NCBI RefSeq assembly: GCF_019264485.1
Contig: NZ_JAHVAA010000003.1
Coordinates: forward strand, 66,355-130,354
Direction: 5' to 3'
Source of the DNA: Sediminibacterium sp.
GTDB lineage: Bacteria; Bacteroidota; Bacteroidia; Chitinophagales; Chitinophagaceae
DNA length: 64,000 bases
This document shows, piece after piece, positions 44,006-53,626 of this stretch. The translations under genes and the position numbers were made by a program. Position 1 is the first letter of the stretch. Every line of letters begins with the position of its first letter. The notes beneath the pieces were generated by a model, which had not been told where the DNA came from, made no database searches, and saw only the letters and a program-made list of their open reading frames with translations.

Positions 44006-46021
44006 ATGAAACAAATTGCTATAATTATACTGCTTAACATTTTGACAACTTATGTTTCAGCGCAAAATCGACCAAATATAAAATTCGGGAAAATTGAATC
44101 TAAAGATTTCGCAATCACTTCCCCGGTAGTAGATTCTGGCGATGCCGCAATTGTATTGTCGGATATAGCCAGTACCGATTTTGAAGGAAATAATAATGGC
44201 GACTTTTCGCTTGTGTTTAAACATCATAAAAGAGTGCTGATTCGTAAACGAACTGCTTTTGATGAAGCCACTGTTTCAATTCAACTCTATTCGGGTGGAA
44301 ATACGATTTCTACAGAGCGTCTTACAGACCTCCAGGCATCAACTTTTTTCATTGAAAATGGACAGTTGGTAGAAAAGAAATTAAATAAGGATGATGTTCT
44401 GACTGAAAAAGTGAATAGCGAGTTGTCGATACGAAAATTCACTTTGCCTGATATTAAAGAGGGATGCATTATTGAGTATGAATATGCTGTTAAATCACCT
44501 TATTACAGCAGGCTCAAATCATGGACTTTCCAGGACAATTATCCAGTCTTGTGGAGCGAGTACACAGTATCAATTCCTTTTATTTTTGATTACCTGACCA
44601 CAAGTTATGGTTACCTGCCATATACGATAAACCAGGGCTCAAAGAAATTCAAAACCTATACCATACGCATCCCATCCTCAAATGCAGGAATGTCATCTGA
44701 TGTATTAACGCTCTCGGGTGAAGCAACCACTAATACCTGGGCTATAAAAGATATACCTGCATTTAAAGCGGAATCTTTTATCTCAACAGCAAGCAATCAT
44801 ATCAGTCGTATACATTTCCAGTTAAGGGCTATCAAGTATTCGGAAACGAATGTTTCATATGTTGTTAAAGACTGGTACAGTACAGCAAGTGACTTAATGA
44901 AGGATCCGGATTTTTCAAAGGAAATCTATGATGATAATGGCTGGCTGAAAGACGAAGTGAAACGGCTTATGACACTGGGAGATGATGTAGCTACAACAAA
45001 AAAAATATTTGAATTTATCCGCGATAATTATACCTGCTCAGATTACGATGCCAGATGGTTGTCGCAACCACTCAAAAAAACATATCAGTCGAAAACAGGA
45101 AATGTTGCAGACATAAATATGTTATTGACTGCAATGCTTAAGAAAGCAGGATATTATGCAGTACCGGTTTTATTGAGTACACGCGACAATGGTATTGTAA
45201 ATGAAACAGTGGCCCTATTAAATCAATATAATTATGTGATTGCAAGGGTAGAATTGGCTGGACAGGTGTTTTTACTCGATGCCTCGCGACCAAAAATCGG
45301 GTTTGGCGACCTGCCAACTGACTGTTATAACCGGTCTGCAAGAATTATCGACCGGATGCCGGCTCTTGTAACCTTAGATGCCGATTCAATTTCAAATGTT
45401 GACATTATCAGCGTACAGCTTACCAATGACACACAGGGAAAAATGAAAGGTGGGTATTATGGAATGAATGGAAAATTTACAAGCATGAGTTTTCGGGATA
45501 AATTCCTGGGGAAGAAAAATGAGGAAATAATGAAAGAAATTACAGAGGGTTATCCTCAGGGTTTTTCTTTTGAGAACCTCAGTATTGATTCGTTTAAAAT
45601 ATACGATTTCCCGCTTACCGTAAAGTATGATATTAAAGCCGATATGGGTGACGGCGATGAAGATATTATCTACTTTAATCCAATGTTGAAGGAAGGGTAT
45701 GAAAAAAATTTATTTGTATCTGCAGAGCGTCTTTATCCTGTAGAAATGCCTTTCTGCCTTAACGAAACTTACTTGCTTACGATGGAAATTCCTAAAGGCT
45801 ATAGGGTGGAAGAAATGCCTAAAAGTGCGAGGGTAAACTTCAATGACAACGAAGGAAGTTTTGAATACATTATTGCAAAACAGGGCGACAATATAATGCT
45901 CAGGAGTAAACTTTTTTTCAAAAAAGCATTATTCGCCCCGGAAGATTATGAAGTACTGAGGAATTTCTTTGGTTTTATTGTAAAAAAACATGCAGAACAG
46001 ATTGTATTCAAGAAAAATTAA
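44006..46021 (+). CDS. DUF3857/transglutaminase-like protein, copy 2 (catalytic residues lost)
   Basis: A 671-aa exported protein (signal peptide ending VSAQ), closely related in order and motifs to the preceding gene product (KHHKRVLIRKRTAFD; LPDIKEGCIIEYEYAVKSP; YNYVIARVELAG; KIGFGDLP). The nucleophile position is V367 (KTGNVADIN) and the His is Tyr, so the transglutaminase core is probably inactive. Six bases separate it from the third member. The trio is likely one transcript and may form a periplasmic or surface complex. Confidence 0.87.
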   Translation: MKQIAIIILLNILTTYVSAQNRPNIKFGKIESKDFAITSPVVDSGDAAIVLSDIASTDFEGNNNGDFSLVFKHHKRVLIRKRTAFDEATVSIQLYSGGNTISTERLTDLQASTFFIENGQLVEKKLNKDDVLTEKVNSELSIRKFTLPDIKEGCIIEYEYAVKSPYYSRLKSWTFQDNYPVLWSEYTVSIPFIFDYLTTSYGYLPYTINQGSKKFKTYTIRIPSSNAGMSSDVLTLSGEATTNTWAIKDIPAFKAESFISTASNHISRIHFQLRAIKYSETNVSYVVKDWYSTASDLMKDPDFSKEIYDDNGWLKDEVKRLMTLGDDVATTKKIFEFIRDNYTCSDYDARWLSQPLKKTYQSKTGNVADINMLLTAMLKKAGYYAVPVLLSTRDNGIVNETVALLNQYNYVIARVELAGQVFLLDASRPKIGFGDLPTDCYNRSARIIDRMPALVTLDADSISNVDIISVQLTNDTQGKMKGGYYGMNGKFTSMSFRDKFLGKKNEEIMKEITEGYPQGFSFENLSIDSFKIYDFPLTVKYDIKADMGDGDEDIIYFNPMLKEGYEKNLFVSAERLYPVEMPFCLNETYLLTMEIPKGYRVEEMPKSARVNFNDNEGSFEYIIAKQGDNIMLRSKLFFKKALFAPEDYEVLRNFFGFIVKKHAEQIVFKKN

Positions 46022-46027
46022 AATTGT

Positions 46028-47923
46028 ATGCCTAAATACCTCTCTGTCATCCTGCTTTTGTTTGCCCTTAAAAGTTCAGGGCAGGAGTATGCGGTCTCAT
46101 TAATACCCGACTCATTAAAAGAAAATGCAGACGTAATAAAACGGATAGAAGAAGTATCGGTAACCATCAGGTCTACCTCAAAGGCTTTGGTGAAACATAA
46201 GTATGCCATCACCATTCTTAATGAAAATGGTGACGACTACGCAGGTTATATGAACGGATATACAAAACTGATATCACTCAGCGATATCAGTGGGAAATTA
46301 TTTGATGCGGAAGGAAAACTGGTTCGGAGTATCAAGAGAAAAGATATTGCAGACATGAGCGTTGGTGATGACGCGAGTTTATTAACTGACTTGCGTTCTA
46401 AAAGTTTTTCTTTTTACCACAAAACCTATCCCTATACCGTTGAATTTGAAGATGAACAGGTATATGATGGCATCTTTTTCCTGCCTAAATGGACGCCCGT
46501 AGAAGATGAGAAAATGGCTGTACAGTTCAGTCGGTTTTCTGTAGAAGTCCCCAATGAGTATGTATTGCGTTACAGACAATTCAGTTATCAGGGTGAGCCA
46601 CTTATCACCCAGGCAAAAAACAAAACCTATGTATGGGATATAAAAGGCTATAAAGCAATTATTGATGAAGTATTAAGACCAGCCTGGAGAGATATTACTC
46701 CAACGGTTTATATTGCGCCTACTGAATTTGAAATTGGAGAATACAAAGGAAATATGGCCACATGGAAAACATTTGGCCAATTCATCAATCAACTTAATGC
46801 AGGAAGGGGGGAATTACCTGAGCAGGTGAAACAAGCCATAAAAGAAATTGCAGGTAAGTACAATACAACAAGTGAAAAAGTTGCAGCCTTGTATGAATAC
46901 CTGCAGAAAAATACCCGTTATATCAGCATACAACTCGGAATAGGAAGCTGGCAGCCATTCGATGCCAAATATGTGGCCACTAATAAGTATGGCGACTGTA
47001 AGGCATTGTCAAATTACATGGTTAGTATTTTAAAAGAAGCGGGTATCAGGGCACATTATGTATTGATTAACGCGGGTGAAGGAGCCAGAAGCCTGGTAGA
47101 AGAATTTCCTTCTCCTAATTTCAATCATGCAATAGCCTGCGTTCCCAATGGGAAAGATACCATTTGGTTAGAATGTACCAGCCAGACAGTAGCTCCCGGT
47201 TTTATGGGTTCCTTTACGGGTAACAGAAAAGCACTGGTGATTAATGAAGAAGGGGGGCATGTTGTTTCAACCAGAACATATAGCAGCAGCGATAATCAGC
47301 AAATACGAAAAGTAGAAGCTTCTATTGATAAGGAAGGTAACCTGAAAGCATTGGTAAAAACATTGTTTACAGGTGAGCAGCAGGAACTGCAGCTCCAACT
47401 GATTCACGAGGCAACAGAAGAACAAAGAAAAAATTACCTCAACAGGGTAATCAGTTTGCCAACCTATAAAGTATTGAATTCTGTATATAAACAGGAAAAA
47501 CAAGGGGTGCCGCGTGTATATGAAGAACTGAATATTGAGTCTCCAGGCTTTACATCTGTTTCCGGGAAAAGACTTTTTATTCAACCCAATTTGTTCAATA
47601 AGTATGGAACACGCTTACCCGAAACAGTAGCCAGAAAATATCCTGTTGTGTTAACAGCCAATTATGCAGATATAGACACAGTAATCATTACCATACCTGA
47701 TGGTTATACTGTAGAAAGTATTCCTAAACCGGTACAGCTGAAAAATGATTTTGGCGAATACGCAATAAATTTTTCAATAGCGGGTAATAATATTGAAATG
47801 ATCCGCAGTAACAAACGGGTGAAAAAAACATTACCCCCTGCGTCATACACTGAAATAGCAAAGTATTTTGATGCAATCAGAAAAGCCGATAATGGCCGTG
47901 TGGTATTCGTAAAAAAAGAATGA
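46028..47923 (+). CDS. DUF3857/transglutaminase-like protein, copy 3 (Cys and His retained)
   Basis: A 631-aa exported protein with a short signal peptide (MPKYLSVILLLFALKSSGQ). DUF3857 occupies about 55-235. The transglutaminase core has Cys324 in KYGDCKALSNYM and His367 in NFNHAIACV; the third position reads WLECTSQ, with Glu in place of the usual Asp. It is therefore the only member of the trio able to act as a cysteine protease or acyltransferase. The C-terminal about 200 residues are beta-rich. More distant from copies 1 and 2 than they are from each other. Confidence 0.88.
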   Translation: MPKYLSVILLLFALKSSGQEYAVSLIPDSLKENADVIKRIEEVSVTIRSTSKALVKHKYAITILNENGDDYAGYMNGYTKLISLSDISGKLFDAEGKLVRSIKRKDIADMSVGDDASLLTDLRSKSFSFYHKTYPYTVEFEDEQVYDGIFFLPKWTPVEDEKMAVQFSRFSVEVPNEYVLRYRQFSYQGEPLITQAKNKTYVWDIKGYKAIIDEVLRPAWRDITPTVYIAPTEFEIGEYKGNMATWKTFGQFINQLNAGRGELPEQVKQAIKEIAGKYNTTSEKVAALYEYLQKNTRYISIQLGIGSWQPFDAKYVATNKYGDCKALSNYMVSILKEAGIRAHYVLINAGEGARSLVEEFPSPNFNHAIACVPNGKDTIWLECTSQTVAPGFMGSFTGNRKALVINEEGGHVVSTRTYSSSDNQQIRKVEASIDKEGNLKALVKTLFTGEQQELQLQLIHEATEEQRKNYLNRVISLPTYKVLNSVYKQEKQGVPRVYEELNIESPGFTSVSGKRLFIQPNLFNKYGTRLPETVARKYPVVLTANYADIDTVIITIPDGYTVESIPKPVQLKNDFGEYAINFSIAGNNIEMIRSNKRVKKTLPPASYTEIAKYFDAIRKADNGRVVFVKKE

Positions 47924-47943
47924 TCCTGTATCCTGCAATAAAA

Positions 47944-48972
47944 TTATTTACAGGTCGAAGGAATAACGTCATCGATTAGTTCTTTCAGGTGAAGAAATAA
48001 TTCCCTTCTTTCTTCATTCAGTTTGCCTTCTGTAAAGAAAATACAGGCATAATTTCTGCAACGGTCAATCATGGGCCATGTACCAAATAAACCAGGGGAA
48101 GTAAAAACAGTGCCTTTGCCGGTTTCATCTGTACTCATGATCCATTGCCCAAAACCATACTGAAAACCCTGCGTGGCTTTAGGTGAATATTTAATCATGT
48201 CACTGGTAGTAGCTGCTGTTTCCATTTGTTCAATGGCTTTCTCACTTAAAATTCTTTTTCCATTATAAATGCCCTTATTCAGTATCATCGTCAGAAAAGT
48301 CATATAATCACCCGCAGAAGATTGTGCACCGCCTGATGGATTTACCGCATTGAAATTACTGAAACTGGTATTCCGCATTTGCAGTGGGCGGGTGATACGT
48401 TCAGCCATGATCTGTTCAAAACCTCTTTTTGTAATTACTTCCAACACCCTGGCAGCTAAATTCAATCCAATATTATCATAACGGAATTGTAAACCCGGGT
48501 TTGAAACAATTTCTCTCGTAGAAACAATATCTGTAATCTCTTCCTCAAGATTGGTATATTTTTTTCTGTTGAGTTGCTCCTTTAAACTGCGGATAGGTTC
48601 AGATTCAATACCTGTTAAATGTGCAAGGCAATCACGTATGGTGATATAACCCTTCGAATATTTTGTGAGAACAGGAATATACCTGCTAACCTTATCATCC
48701 AACGATAATTTACCCTGATCAACAAAAGTCATTACCAATGCTGCGGTTAACCACTGACTGGCACTCGCAATAGGTGCCTGAGATTTGGCATTGAAATCAG
48801 TACCAATAGCTTTTTGATAAATCAGTTTACCATCTTTATAAATCAAGGCCACTATATGTCCTTCCAGTTGTTTTTTTTCTGCTTCGAGCCTCTTATCTAT
48901 GGCACTGAAATCATATTGGGCAAAAACGGACTGAAAGAATAACAGGAAAACAAGAGTCAGACTGACTTTCAT
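47944..48972 (-). CDS. Beta-lactamase-class-C-like serine hydrolase with altered SxxK
   Basis: A 342-aa exported protein of the beta-lactamase/PBP4-like fold, signal peptide MKVSLTLVFLLFFQSVFAQ. The active-site segment reads PIASASQWLTAALVM: Ser70 is present, but the Lys of SxxK is Gln73. The YxN motif is intact (YDNIGLN, Tyr165, Asn167). Loss of the general base suggests altered or lost hydrolase activity. The ATG at 48972 gives a standard signal peptide; the in-frame ATG at 48999 would lengthen it by nine residues. It stands alone between the DUF3857 trio and clpB. Confidence 0.82.
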   Translation of the reverse strand: MKVSLTLVFLLFFQSVFAQYDFSAIDKRLEAEKKQLEGHIVALIYKDGKLIYQKAIGTDFNAKSQAPIASASQWLTAALVMTFVDQGKLSLDDKVSRYIPVLTKYSKGYITIRDCLAHLTGIESEPIRSLKEQLNRKKYTNLEEEITDIVSTREIVSNPGLQFRYDNIGLNLAARVLEVITKRGFEQIMAERITRPLQMRNTSFSNFNAVNPSGGAQSSAGDYMTFLTMILNKGIYNGKRILSEKAIEQMETAATTSDMIKYSPKATQGFQYGFGQWIMSTDETGKGTVFTSPGLFGTWPMIDRCRNYACIFFTEGKLNEERRELFLHLKELIDDVIPSTCK

Positions 48973-49129
48973 ACAGGTTATTTTGAATTTTACAGACATA
49001 ATTTCAGGCTTTTCCGGTTTTATTACCCGTTTATCGTCTTAGAATAGTTTTTGCATACAAATTATGACTTCAGGTGCAAATCTGCACAGAAGTTTTTATA
49101 AGCACTCGTTAAAACAAAGTACAAAGAGT

Positions 49130-51733
49130 ATGAATTTAAATAATTATACCATAAAGGCGCAGGAAACCATTCAATCAGCTCAACAGCTGGCCTTTAATGC
49201 TAATAACCCAGCCATTGAAACGGAACACCTTTTAAAAGCCTTGCTTTCAGACAAAGAAAGTCCGATTATTTTTTTACTTAAAAAGAACAATGTAGCCATT
49301 CCTTTACTTGAAAGTAAATTGGAAGAAGCATTGGTTAAATTACCCCGTAATCAGGGGGGCGAACCCGCACAGTCTGTGAGTCGCGATCTCAATACAGTTT
49401 TCCTTAAAGCCAATGCAAGCCTGAAAAATTTTGGAGATGAATTCATCAGCCCTGAACATTTTATGCTGGCATTACTGCAAATAAATGATGCAACAGCTAA
49501 AACATTAAAAGATGCAGGATTAACGGAAAAAGGATTGACAGCAGCCATCAAAGATTTGAGAAAAGGTGATACCATTAAGTCGCAGACACAGGAAACACAA
49601 TTCAATGTGTTAAACAAGTATGCCCGTAACCTGAATGAAGCGGCCCGTGAGGGAAAGCTGGATCCTGTAATTGGCCGGGATGAAGAAATTCGCAGAACAT
49701 TACATATCCTTTCAAGAAGAAGTAAAAACAATCCGATTCTTGTAGGTGAACCCGGTGTTGGTAAAACTGCCATAGCAGAAGGACTGGCTATGCGTATCAT
49801 CAATGGTGATGTTCCGGAGAACCTGAAATCAAAAACCATTTTTACACTTGACATGGGGCAATTGATTGCAGGAGCAAAATACAAGGGTGAATTTGAAGAA
49901 AGATTAAAAGGGGTAGTGAAAGAAGTAGCTTCAAGTGAGGGTGAAATCATTTTATTTATCGATGAAATTCACACATTGGTGGGAGCAGGTGGTGGAGAAG
50001 GTGCTATGGATGCGGCAAATATTTTGAAGCCTGCATTGGCAAGAGGAGAACTGAGAGCAATTGGTGCTACCACTTTAAATGAGTACCAGAAATATTTTGA
50101 AAAGGATAAGGCACTGGAACGTCGTTTCCAGAAAGTGATGATTGAAGAACCTGGTATTGAAGATGCCATTTCTATTTTGAGAGGGTTAAAAGACCGATAT
50201 GAAACCCACCACCATGTTCGTATTAAAGATGAAGCCATAATAGCTGCTGTAGAGCTCTCGAACCGTTATATCACTGATCGGTTTCTGCCTGATAAAGCCA
50301 TTGACCTGATTGATGAAAGTGCCGCAAAACTCCGTCTTGAAATGAATTCAATGCCGGAAGAACTGGATACACTTGAACGTCAGATCAGACAACTTGAAAT
50401 TGAAAGGGAAGCGATCAAGCGTGAAGATGATGAAGAAAAACTGCGGGAACTGAATATCGAAATCAGTAATCTGAGTGTACAACGCGATACACTGAAAGCC
50501 AAGTGGAGAAATGAAAAAGAAATAGTAGAAAAAATACAACAGGCCAAAGCTGCCATTGAATCACTGAAACTGGAAGCTGAGCAGGCAGAAAGAAATGGTG
50601 ATTATGGAAAAGTGGCCGAAATCAGGTATGGTAAAATAAAAGAACAGGAAGCACAGATAACCAGTTTTACGGAACAGCTCAACCAGTTAAGTGAACAAAG
50701 CCGCCGGCTGATGAAAGAAGAAGTAGATGCAGAAGATATTGCTGAAAATGTAGCCAAAGCAACTGGTATTCCTGTGAGTAAAATGATGCAGGGCGAAAGA
50801 GAAAAATTATTAAACCTCGAAGATGAATTACATCAGAGAGTAGTTGGGCAGGAAGAAGCCATCTCTGCAGTAGCCGATGCAGTACGAAGAAGCAGGGCGG
50901 GTTTACAGGATCCGAGAAAACCGATTGGCTCATTTATTTTTCTTGGTACAACCGGTGTGGGTAAAACAGAACTGGCCAAAGCCCTGGCAGAATACCTGTT
51001 CGATGATGAACACCTGATGACCAGAATCGACATGAGTGAATACCAGGAAAAACATACCGTTTCAAGATTGGTAGGTGCTCCTCCGGGTTATGTAGGTTAT
51101 GATGAAGGCGGGCAATTAACAGAGGCTGTTCGTAGAAAACCATACAGTGTGGTGCTACTCGATGAAATTGAAAAAGCTCACCCGGATGTCTGGAATATTC
51201 TGTTACAGGTACTCGATGATGGTCACCTTACCGATAACAAAGGAAGGACGGTGAATTTTAAGAATACTATCATCATCATGACAAGTAATATAGGAAGTCA
51301 CCTGATACAGGATGCATTCGAAAATATAAATGATCAGAATATAACCGCAGCTACCGAAAAAGCAAAAACAGAAGTGATGGAGCTGCTGCGTCATACCATC
51401 AGACCTGAGTTCCTGAACAGGGTAGATGAAATTATCATGTTCAGCCCGCTGCTCAGGAAGCAGATTATGGGAATTGTAAAGATTCAGTTGGATGGGTTAA
51501 AGAAAATGGTTGCTGACGCTGGAATACAGCTCGAATTCAGCGAATATTTACTTGAATTCCTCAGTGAACAGGGATATGATCCTCAAATGGGGGCAAGACC
51601 ATTAAAACGCCTGATACAGAAACAAATTGTGAATACACTCAGTAAGAAAATATTGGCCGGTGAGATTGATAAAACCAAAAAAGTGTTGATTGATGCATTT
51701 GATGGTGTTGTTGTATTTCGTAATGAGGACTGA
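49130..51733 (+). CDS. clpB: ATP-dependent disaggregase ClpB
   Basis: An 867-aa Hsp100 chaperone that pulls apart aggregates together with DnaK. It has the N-terminal Clp repeat domain (residues 1-145), AAA1 with Walker A GEPGVGKT, the long coiled-coil middle domain (about 405-525) that separates ClpB from ClpA/C, and AAA2 with GTTGVGKT and [11 protein letters not shown]. The ATG at 49130 gives the family start ([12 protein letters not shown]); an upstream start at 49064 adds 22 unrelated residues. A terminator follows. A -7-like TAGTTTTTG lies at 49045-49053. Confidence 0.97.
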   Translation: MNLNNYTIKAQETIQSAQQLAFNANNPAIETEHLLKALLSDKESPIIFLLKKNNVAIPLLESKLEEALVKLPRNQGGEPAQSVSRDLNTVFLKANASLKNFGDEFISPEHFMLALLQINDATAKTLKDAGLTEKGLTAAIKDLRKGDTIKSQTQETQFNVLNKYARNLNEAAREGKLDPVIGRDEEIRRTLHILSRRSKNNPILVGEPGVGKTAIAEGLAMRIINGDVPENLKSKTIFTLDMGQLIAGAKYKGEFEERLKGVVKEVASSEGEIILFIDEIHTLVGAGGGEGAMDAANILKPALARGELRAIGATTLNEYQKYFEKDKALERRFQKVMIEEPGIEDAISILRGLKDRYETHHHVRIKDEAIIAAVELSNRYITDRFLPDKAIDLIDESAAKLRLEMNSMPEELDTLERQIRQLEIEREAIKREDDEEKLRELNIEISNLSVQRDTLKAKWRNEKEIVEKIQQAKAAIESLKLEAEQAERNGDYGKVAEIRYGKIKEQEAQITSFTEQLNQLSEQSRRLMKEEVDAEDIAENVAKATGIPVSKMMQGEREKLLNLEDELHQRVVGQEEAISAVADAVRRSRAGLQDPRKPIGSFIFLGTTGVGKTELAKALAEYLFDDEHLMTRIDMSEYQEKHTVSRLVGAPPGYVGYDEGGQLTEAVRRKPYSVVLLDEIEKAHPDVWNILLQVLDDGHLTDNKGRTVNFKNTIIIMTSNIGSHLIQDAFENINDQNITAATEKAKTEVMELLRHTIRPEFLNRVDEIIMFSPLLRKQIMGIVKIQLDGLKKMVADAGIQLEFSEYLLEFLSEQGYDPQMGARPLKRLIQKQIVNTLSKKILAGEIDKTKKVLIDAFDGVVVFRNED

Positions 51734-51750
51734 TACCGGTCAGTATATGT

Positions 51751-51777
51751 AAAAAGCCCCTTCTTTAGGGGCTTTTT
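51751..51777 (+). terminator. Terminator of clpB
   Basis: AAAAAGCCCC (51751-51760) pairs with GGGGCTTTTT (51768-51777) around a short loop. Confidence 0.92.
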
Positions 51778-51815
51778 TGTGTTCGGATGCCTGCAAATAA
51801 GTATTTTGAGGATGA

Positions 51816-52334
51816 ATGATAAAATTCGAAACCATATTACAGCAGTTTGGTGAAAAGGGAGATAAAACCGGCTGGACCTATATACAGGTACCTCAGGATA
51901 TAGCTGAGCAATTGCAACCCGGTTCGCGTAAAACTTTTCGCGTAAAAGGAAAGCTGGATGCTTTTGTTATTAAAGGCGTAGCGCTCATGCCGATGGGCGA
52001 CGGATCTTTTATGCTGCCTGTAAATGCCACAATGCGAAAGGGGATACGCAAAAAGAAAGGTGCATTGGTGGAGGTTTCAATTGCCGTTGATAAAACACCG
52101 CCCCAGCTACCCCCGGCTTTGAAGGAATGTCTTGATGATGAACCTCAGGCCATGGATTTTTTTCGGCAACTGACACTCTCACAGCGGAATTATTTTATTA
52201 AATGGATTGAAGGGGTAAAAAATGAAATGGCCCAGGCCAAGCGAATTGCACAAACAATTGATGCACTGTTACTTCGACAGAATTTTGTGGATATGATAAG
52301 AGCACATAAGGCAAAAAAGGGAAAAGGTTTCTGA
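51816..52334 (+). CDS. YdeI/OmdA family protein with DUF1905 domain (paralog 2)
   Basis: A 172-aa cytoplasmic protein with the same two-part layout as the gene at 40.4 kb. It has a DUF1905 barrel (TGWTYIQVP; FRVKGKLDAFVIKGVALMPMG; FMLPVNATMRKGIRKK) and an OmdA helical domain (DEPQAMDFFRQLTLSQRNYFIKWI; AKRIAQTIDALL). Shared stretches such as LMPMG-G-FLPV-A--RK-I mark the two as paralogs. It lies 50 bases ahead of the TetR gene on the same strand. Function unknown. Confidence 0.82.
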   Translation: MIKFETILQQFGEKGDKTGWTYIQVPQDIAEQLQPGSRKTFRVKGKLDAFVIKGVALMPMGDGSFMLPVNATMRKGIRKKKGALVEVSIAVDKTPPQLPPALKECLDDEPQAMDFFRQLTLSQRNYFIKWIEGVKNEMAQAKRIAQTIDALLLRQNFVDMIRAHKAKKGKGF

Positions 52335-52349
52335 GCCTGCATAATAAAA

Positions 52350-52367
52350 ACTTACTATTTAGTAAGT
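52350..52367. promoter_or_regulatory. TetR-type operator O1
   Basis: The 18-bp palindrome ACTTACTATTTAGTAAGT ends 18 bases before the GTG start of the TetR gene. It is repeated almost exactly at 52980-52997. Confidence 0.75.
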
Positions 52368-52385
52368 AATCCTTAATTTTAACCC

Positions 52386-52961
52386 GTGACTGCAAGAAAT
52401 ACCGATACCAAAGAAGAAATTGTACGCATAGGAACTGCCCTGATCAAAAGTCATGGTTATAATGCATTTAGTTACGCAGACATAGCTGAAAAGTTACAGG
52501 TTCGGAATGCTGCCATTCATTATCATTTCCGCGGAAAAGAGGATTTGTTATCAGAGATTATTGATCAGTATATCGACTTATATAATTCACTCGATAAGCA
52601 ACTACGAGCAGTTGGAGCGTCTGCAACGGTTACGCTGGAAAAATTTATTGAACGTTATTCCTGTCTGGTAGATGCAAACAGTATCTGCATCATTGGGTCT
52701 ATAGCATCTGACTATAATACACTCCCGGTTTCTGTAAAGGAAAAAGTAAAGCAATTGGTGACACTGGTATTGAAATTGGTTGAGCAAACACTCGCTGCCG
52801 GTAAGAAGTCAGGCGAATTTGTGTTTCCGGAAACCCCGAAGACACAAACCCTGCTGCTGATGACGAACCTAGCTGCAGGTGTTCAACTGGCACGTATTAC
52901 AGGAAAAAAAGATTATGATACAATAAAAAAAGCGATCATTCGTCAACTCAAAGGAGGATAA
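52386..52961 (+). CDS. TetR-family transcriptional regulator
   Basis: A 191-aa regulator. The TetR_N helix-turn-helix occupies residues about 8-55 (IVRIGTALIKSHGYNAFSYADIAEKL; NAAIHYHFRGKEDLL). The C-terminal ligand domain resembles the AcrR-like group with LVEQTLAAGKKSGEF. It starts at GTG 52386. Near-identical 18-bp operators lie just before this gene and before the next one, which strongly suggests it represses itself and its neighbour. The ligand is unknown. Confidence 0.92.
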   Translation: MTARNTDTKEEIVRIGTALIKSHGYNAFSYADIAEKLQVRNAAIHYHFRGKEDLLSEIIDQYIDLYNSLDKQLRAVGASATVTLEKFIERYSCLVDANSICIIGSIASDYNTLPVSVKEKVKQLVTLVLKLVEQTLAAGKKSGEFVFPETPKTQTLLLMTNLAAGVQLARITGKKDYDTIKKAIIRQLKGG

Positions 52962-52979
52962 AATTTTTTTACCTATAAA

Positions 52980-52997
52980 ACTTACTTATTAGTAAGT
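52980..52997. promoter_or_regulatory. TetR-type operator O2
   Basis: ACTTACTTATTAGTAAGT differs from the site at 52350-52367 only at its centre, and lies 27 bases upstream of the secreted-protein ATG at 53025. Confidence 0.75.
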
Positions 52998-53024
52998 AAA
53001 AATCAGACATCTAAAATCAAAACC

Positions 53025-53582
53025 ATGAAAAAAGCATTCACATTCATCATCGCACTGCTGGGTTTGTCAACCCTGCTCGTATCTGCCCAGACAGAAACAA
53101 AAGGAACCATTATTACATCAGCCAACGAAACACTCGAAGGTGTTATTAAAGACCAGATGCAGAAAAAAGGAAATATTCTCTTTACCGGGTCTACGGGATC
53201 AAAAAAAATGTATTCACCCTCTGATATCAGTGGATTTACCATCAATGGGGTGAAATATGTTTCTTATGCAAATGATTTTTACAAAGAAGTATCAACTGGC
53301 AGTAAAGCCACATTATTTATTCGTGTAACTGACAACAGTGGTAAAACAATTTATAATGGTGCAGAACCTGTGGTGCTTGCAACTGCAGAAGGTAAATCGG
53401 GTGATTATTATTTGCAGGTAAAATCGGACAGCAAATTCAACCTGGTTAACAAAAAGAATTTTGCAGCAGTTATCAGCAATGTGTGTGCTGATTGTGTAAG
53501 TGTTCAGTCTGATATTAAATCAGGTCAGTTAAACTATACACTGATTACTAAAGTGGTGGAGCAGTACAATAGCTGTTTATAA
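53025..53582 (+). CDS. Uncharacterised secreted protein under TetR-type control
   Basis: A 185-aa protein with signal peptide MKKAFTFIIALLGLSTLLVSAQ. The mature part is beta-rich (GTIITSANETLEGVIKDQM; GNILFTG; KKMYSPSDISGFTINGVKYV) with three cysteines near the end (SNVCADCVSV; YNSCL). No known domain recognised; the opening part resembles small beta-barrel repeats seen in Bacteroidota secreted proteins. It has its own copy of the TetR-type operator and a strong terminator, so it is the single clear target of the regulator. Confidence 0.72.
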   Translation: MKKAFTFIIALLGLSTLLVSAQTETKGTIITSANETLEGVIKDQMQKKGNILFTGSTGSKKMYSPSDISGFTINGVKYVSYANDFYKEVSTGSKATLFIRVTDNSGKTIYNGAEPVVLATAEGKSGDYYLQVKSDSKFNLVNKKNFAAVISNVCADCVSVQSDIKSGQLNYTLITKVVEQYNSCL

Positions 53583-53594
53583 ACTGGTATAAAG

Positions 53595-53626
53595 AAAACA
53601 AGCCCCGGAAAACCGGGGCTTGTTTT
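53595..53626. terminator. Bidirectional terminator
   Basis: A perfect 14-bp stem (53595-53608 with 53613-53626) has A-run and T-run ends, between converging genes; its last bases overlap the stop codon of the NIPSNAP gene. Confidence 0.92.

Noticed and set aside
49351..49950. 199-codon minus-strand frame within clpB
   Set aside because: Antisense to the conserved N-terminal and AAA1 regions of ClpB; no domain.
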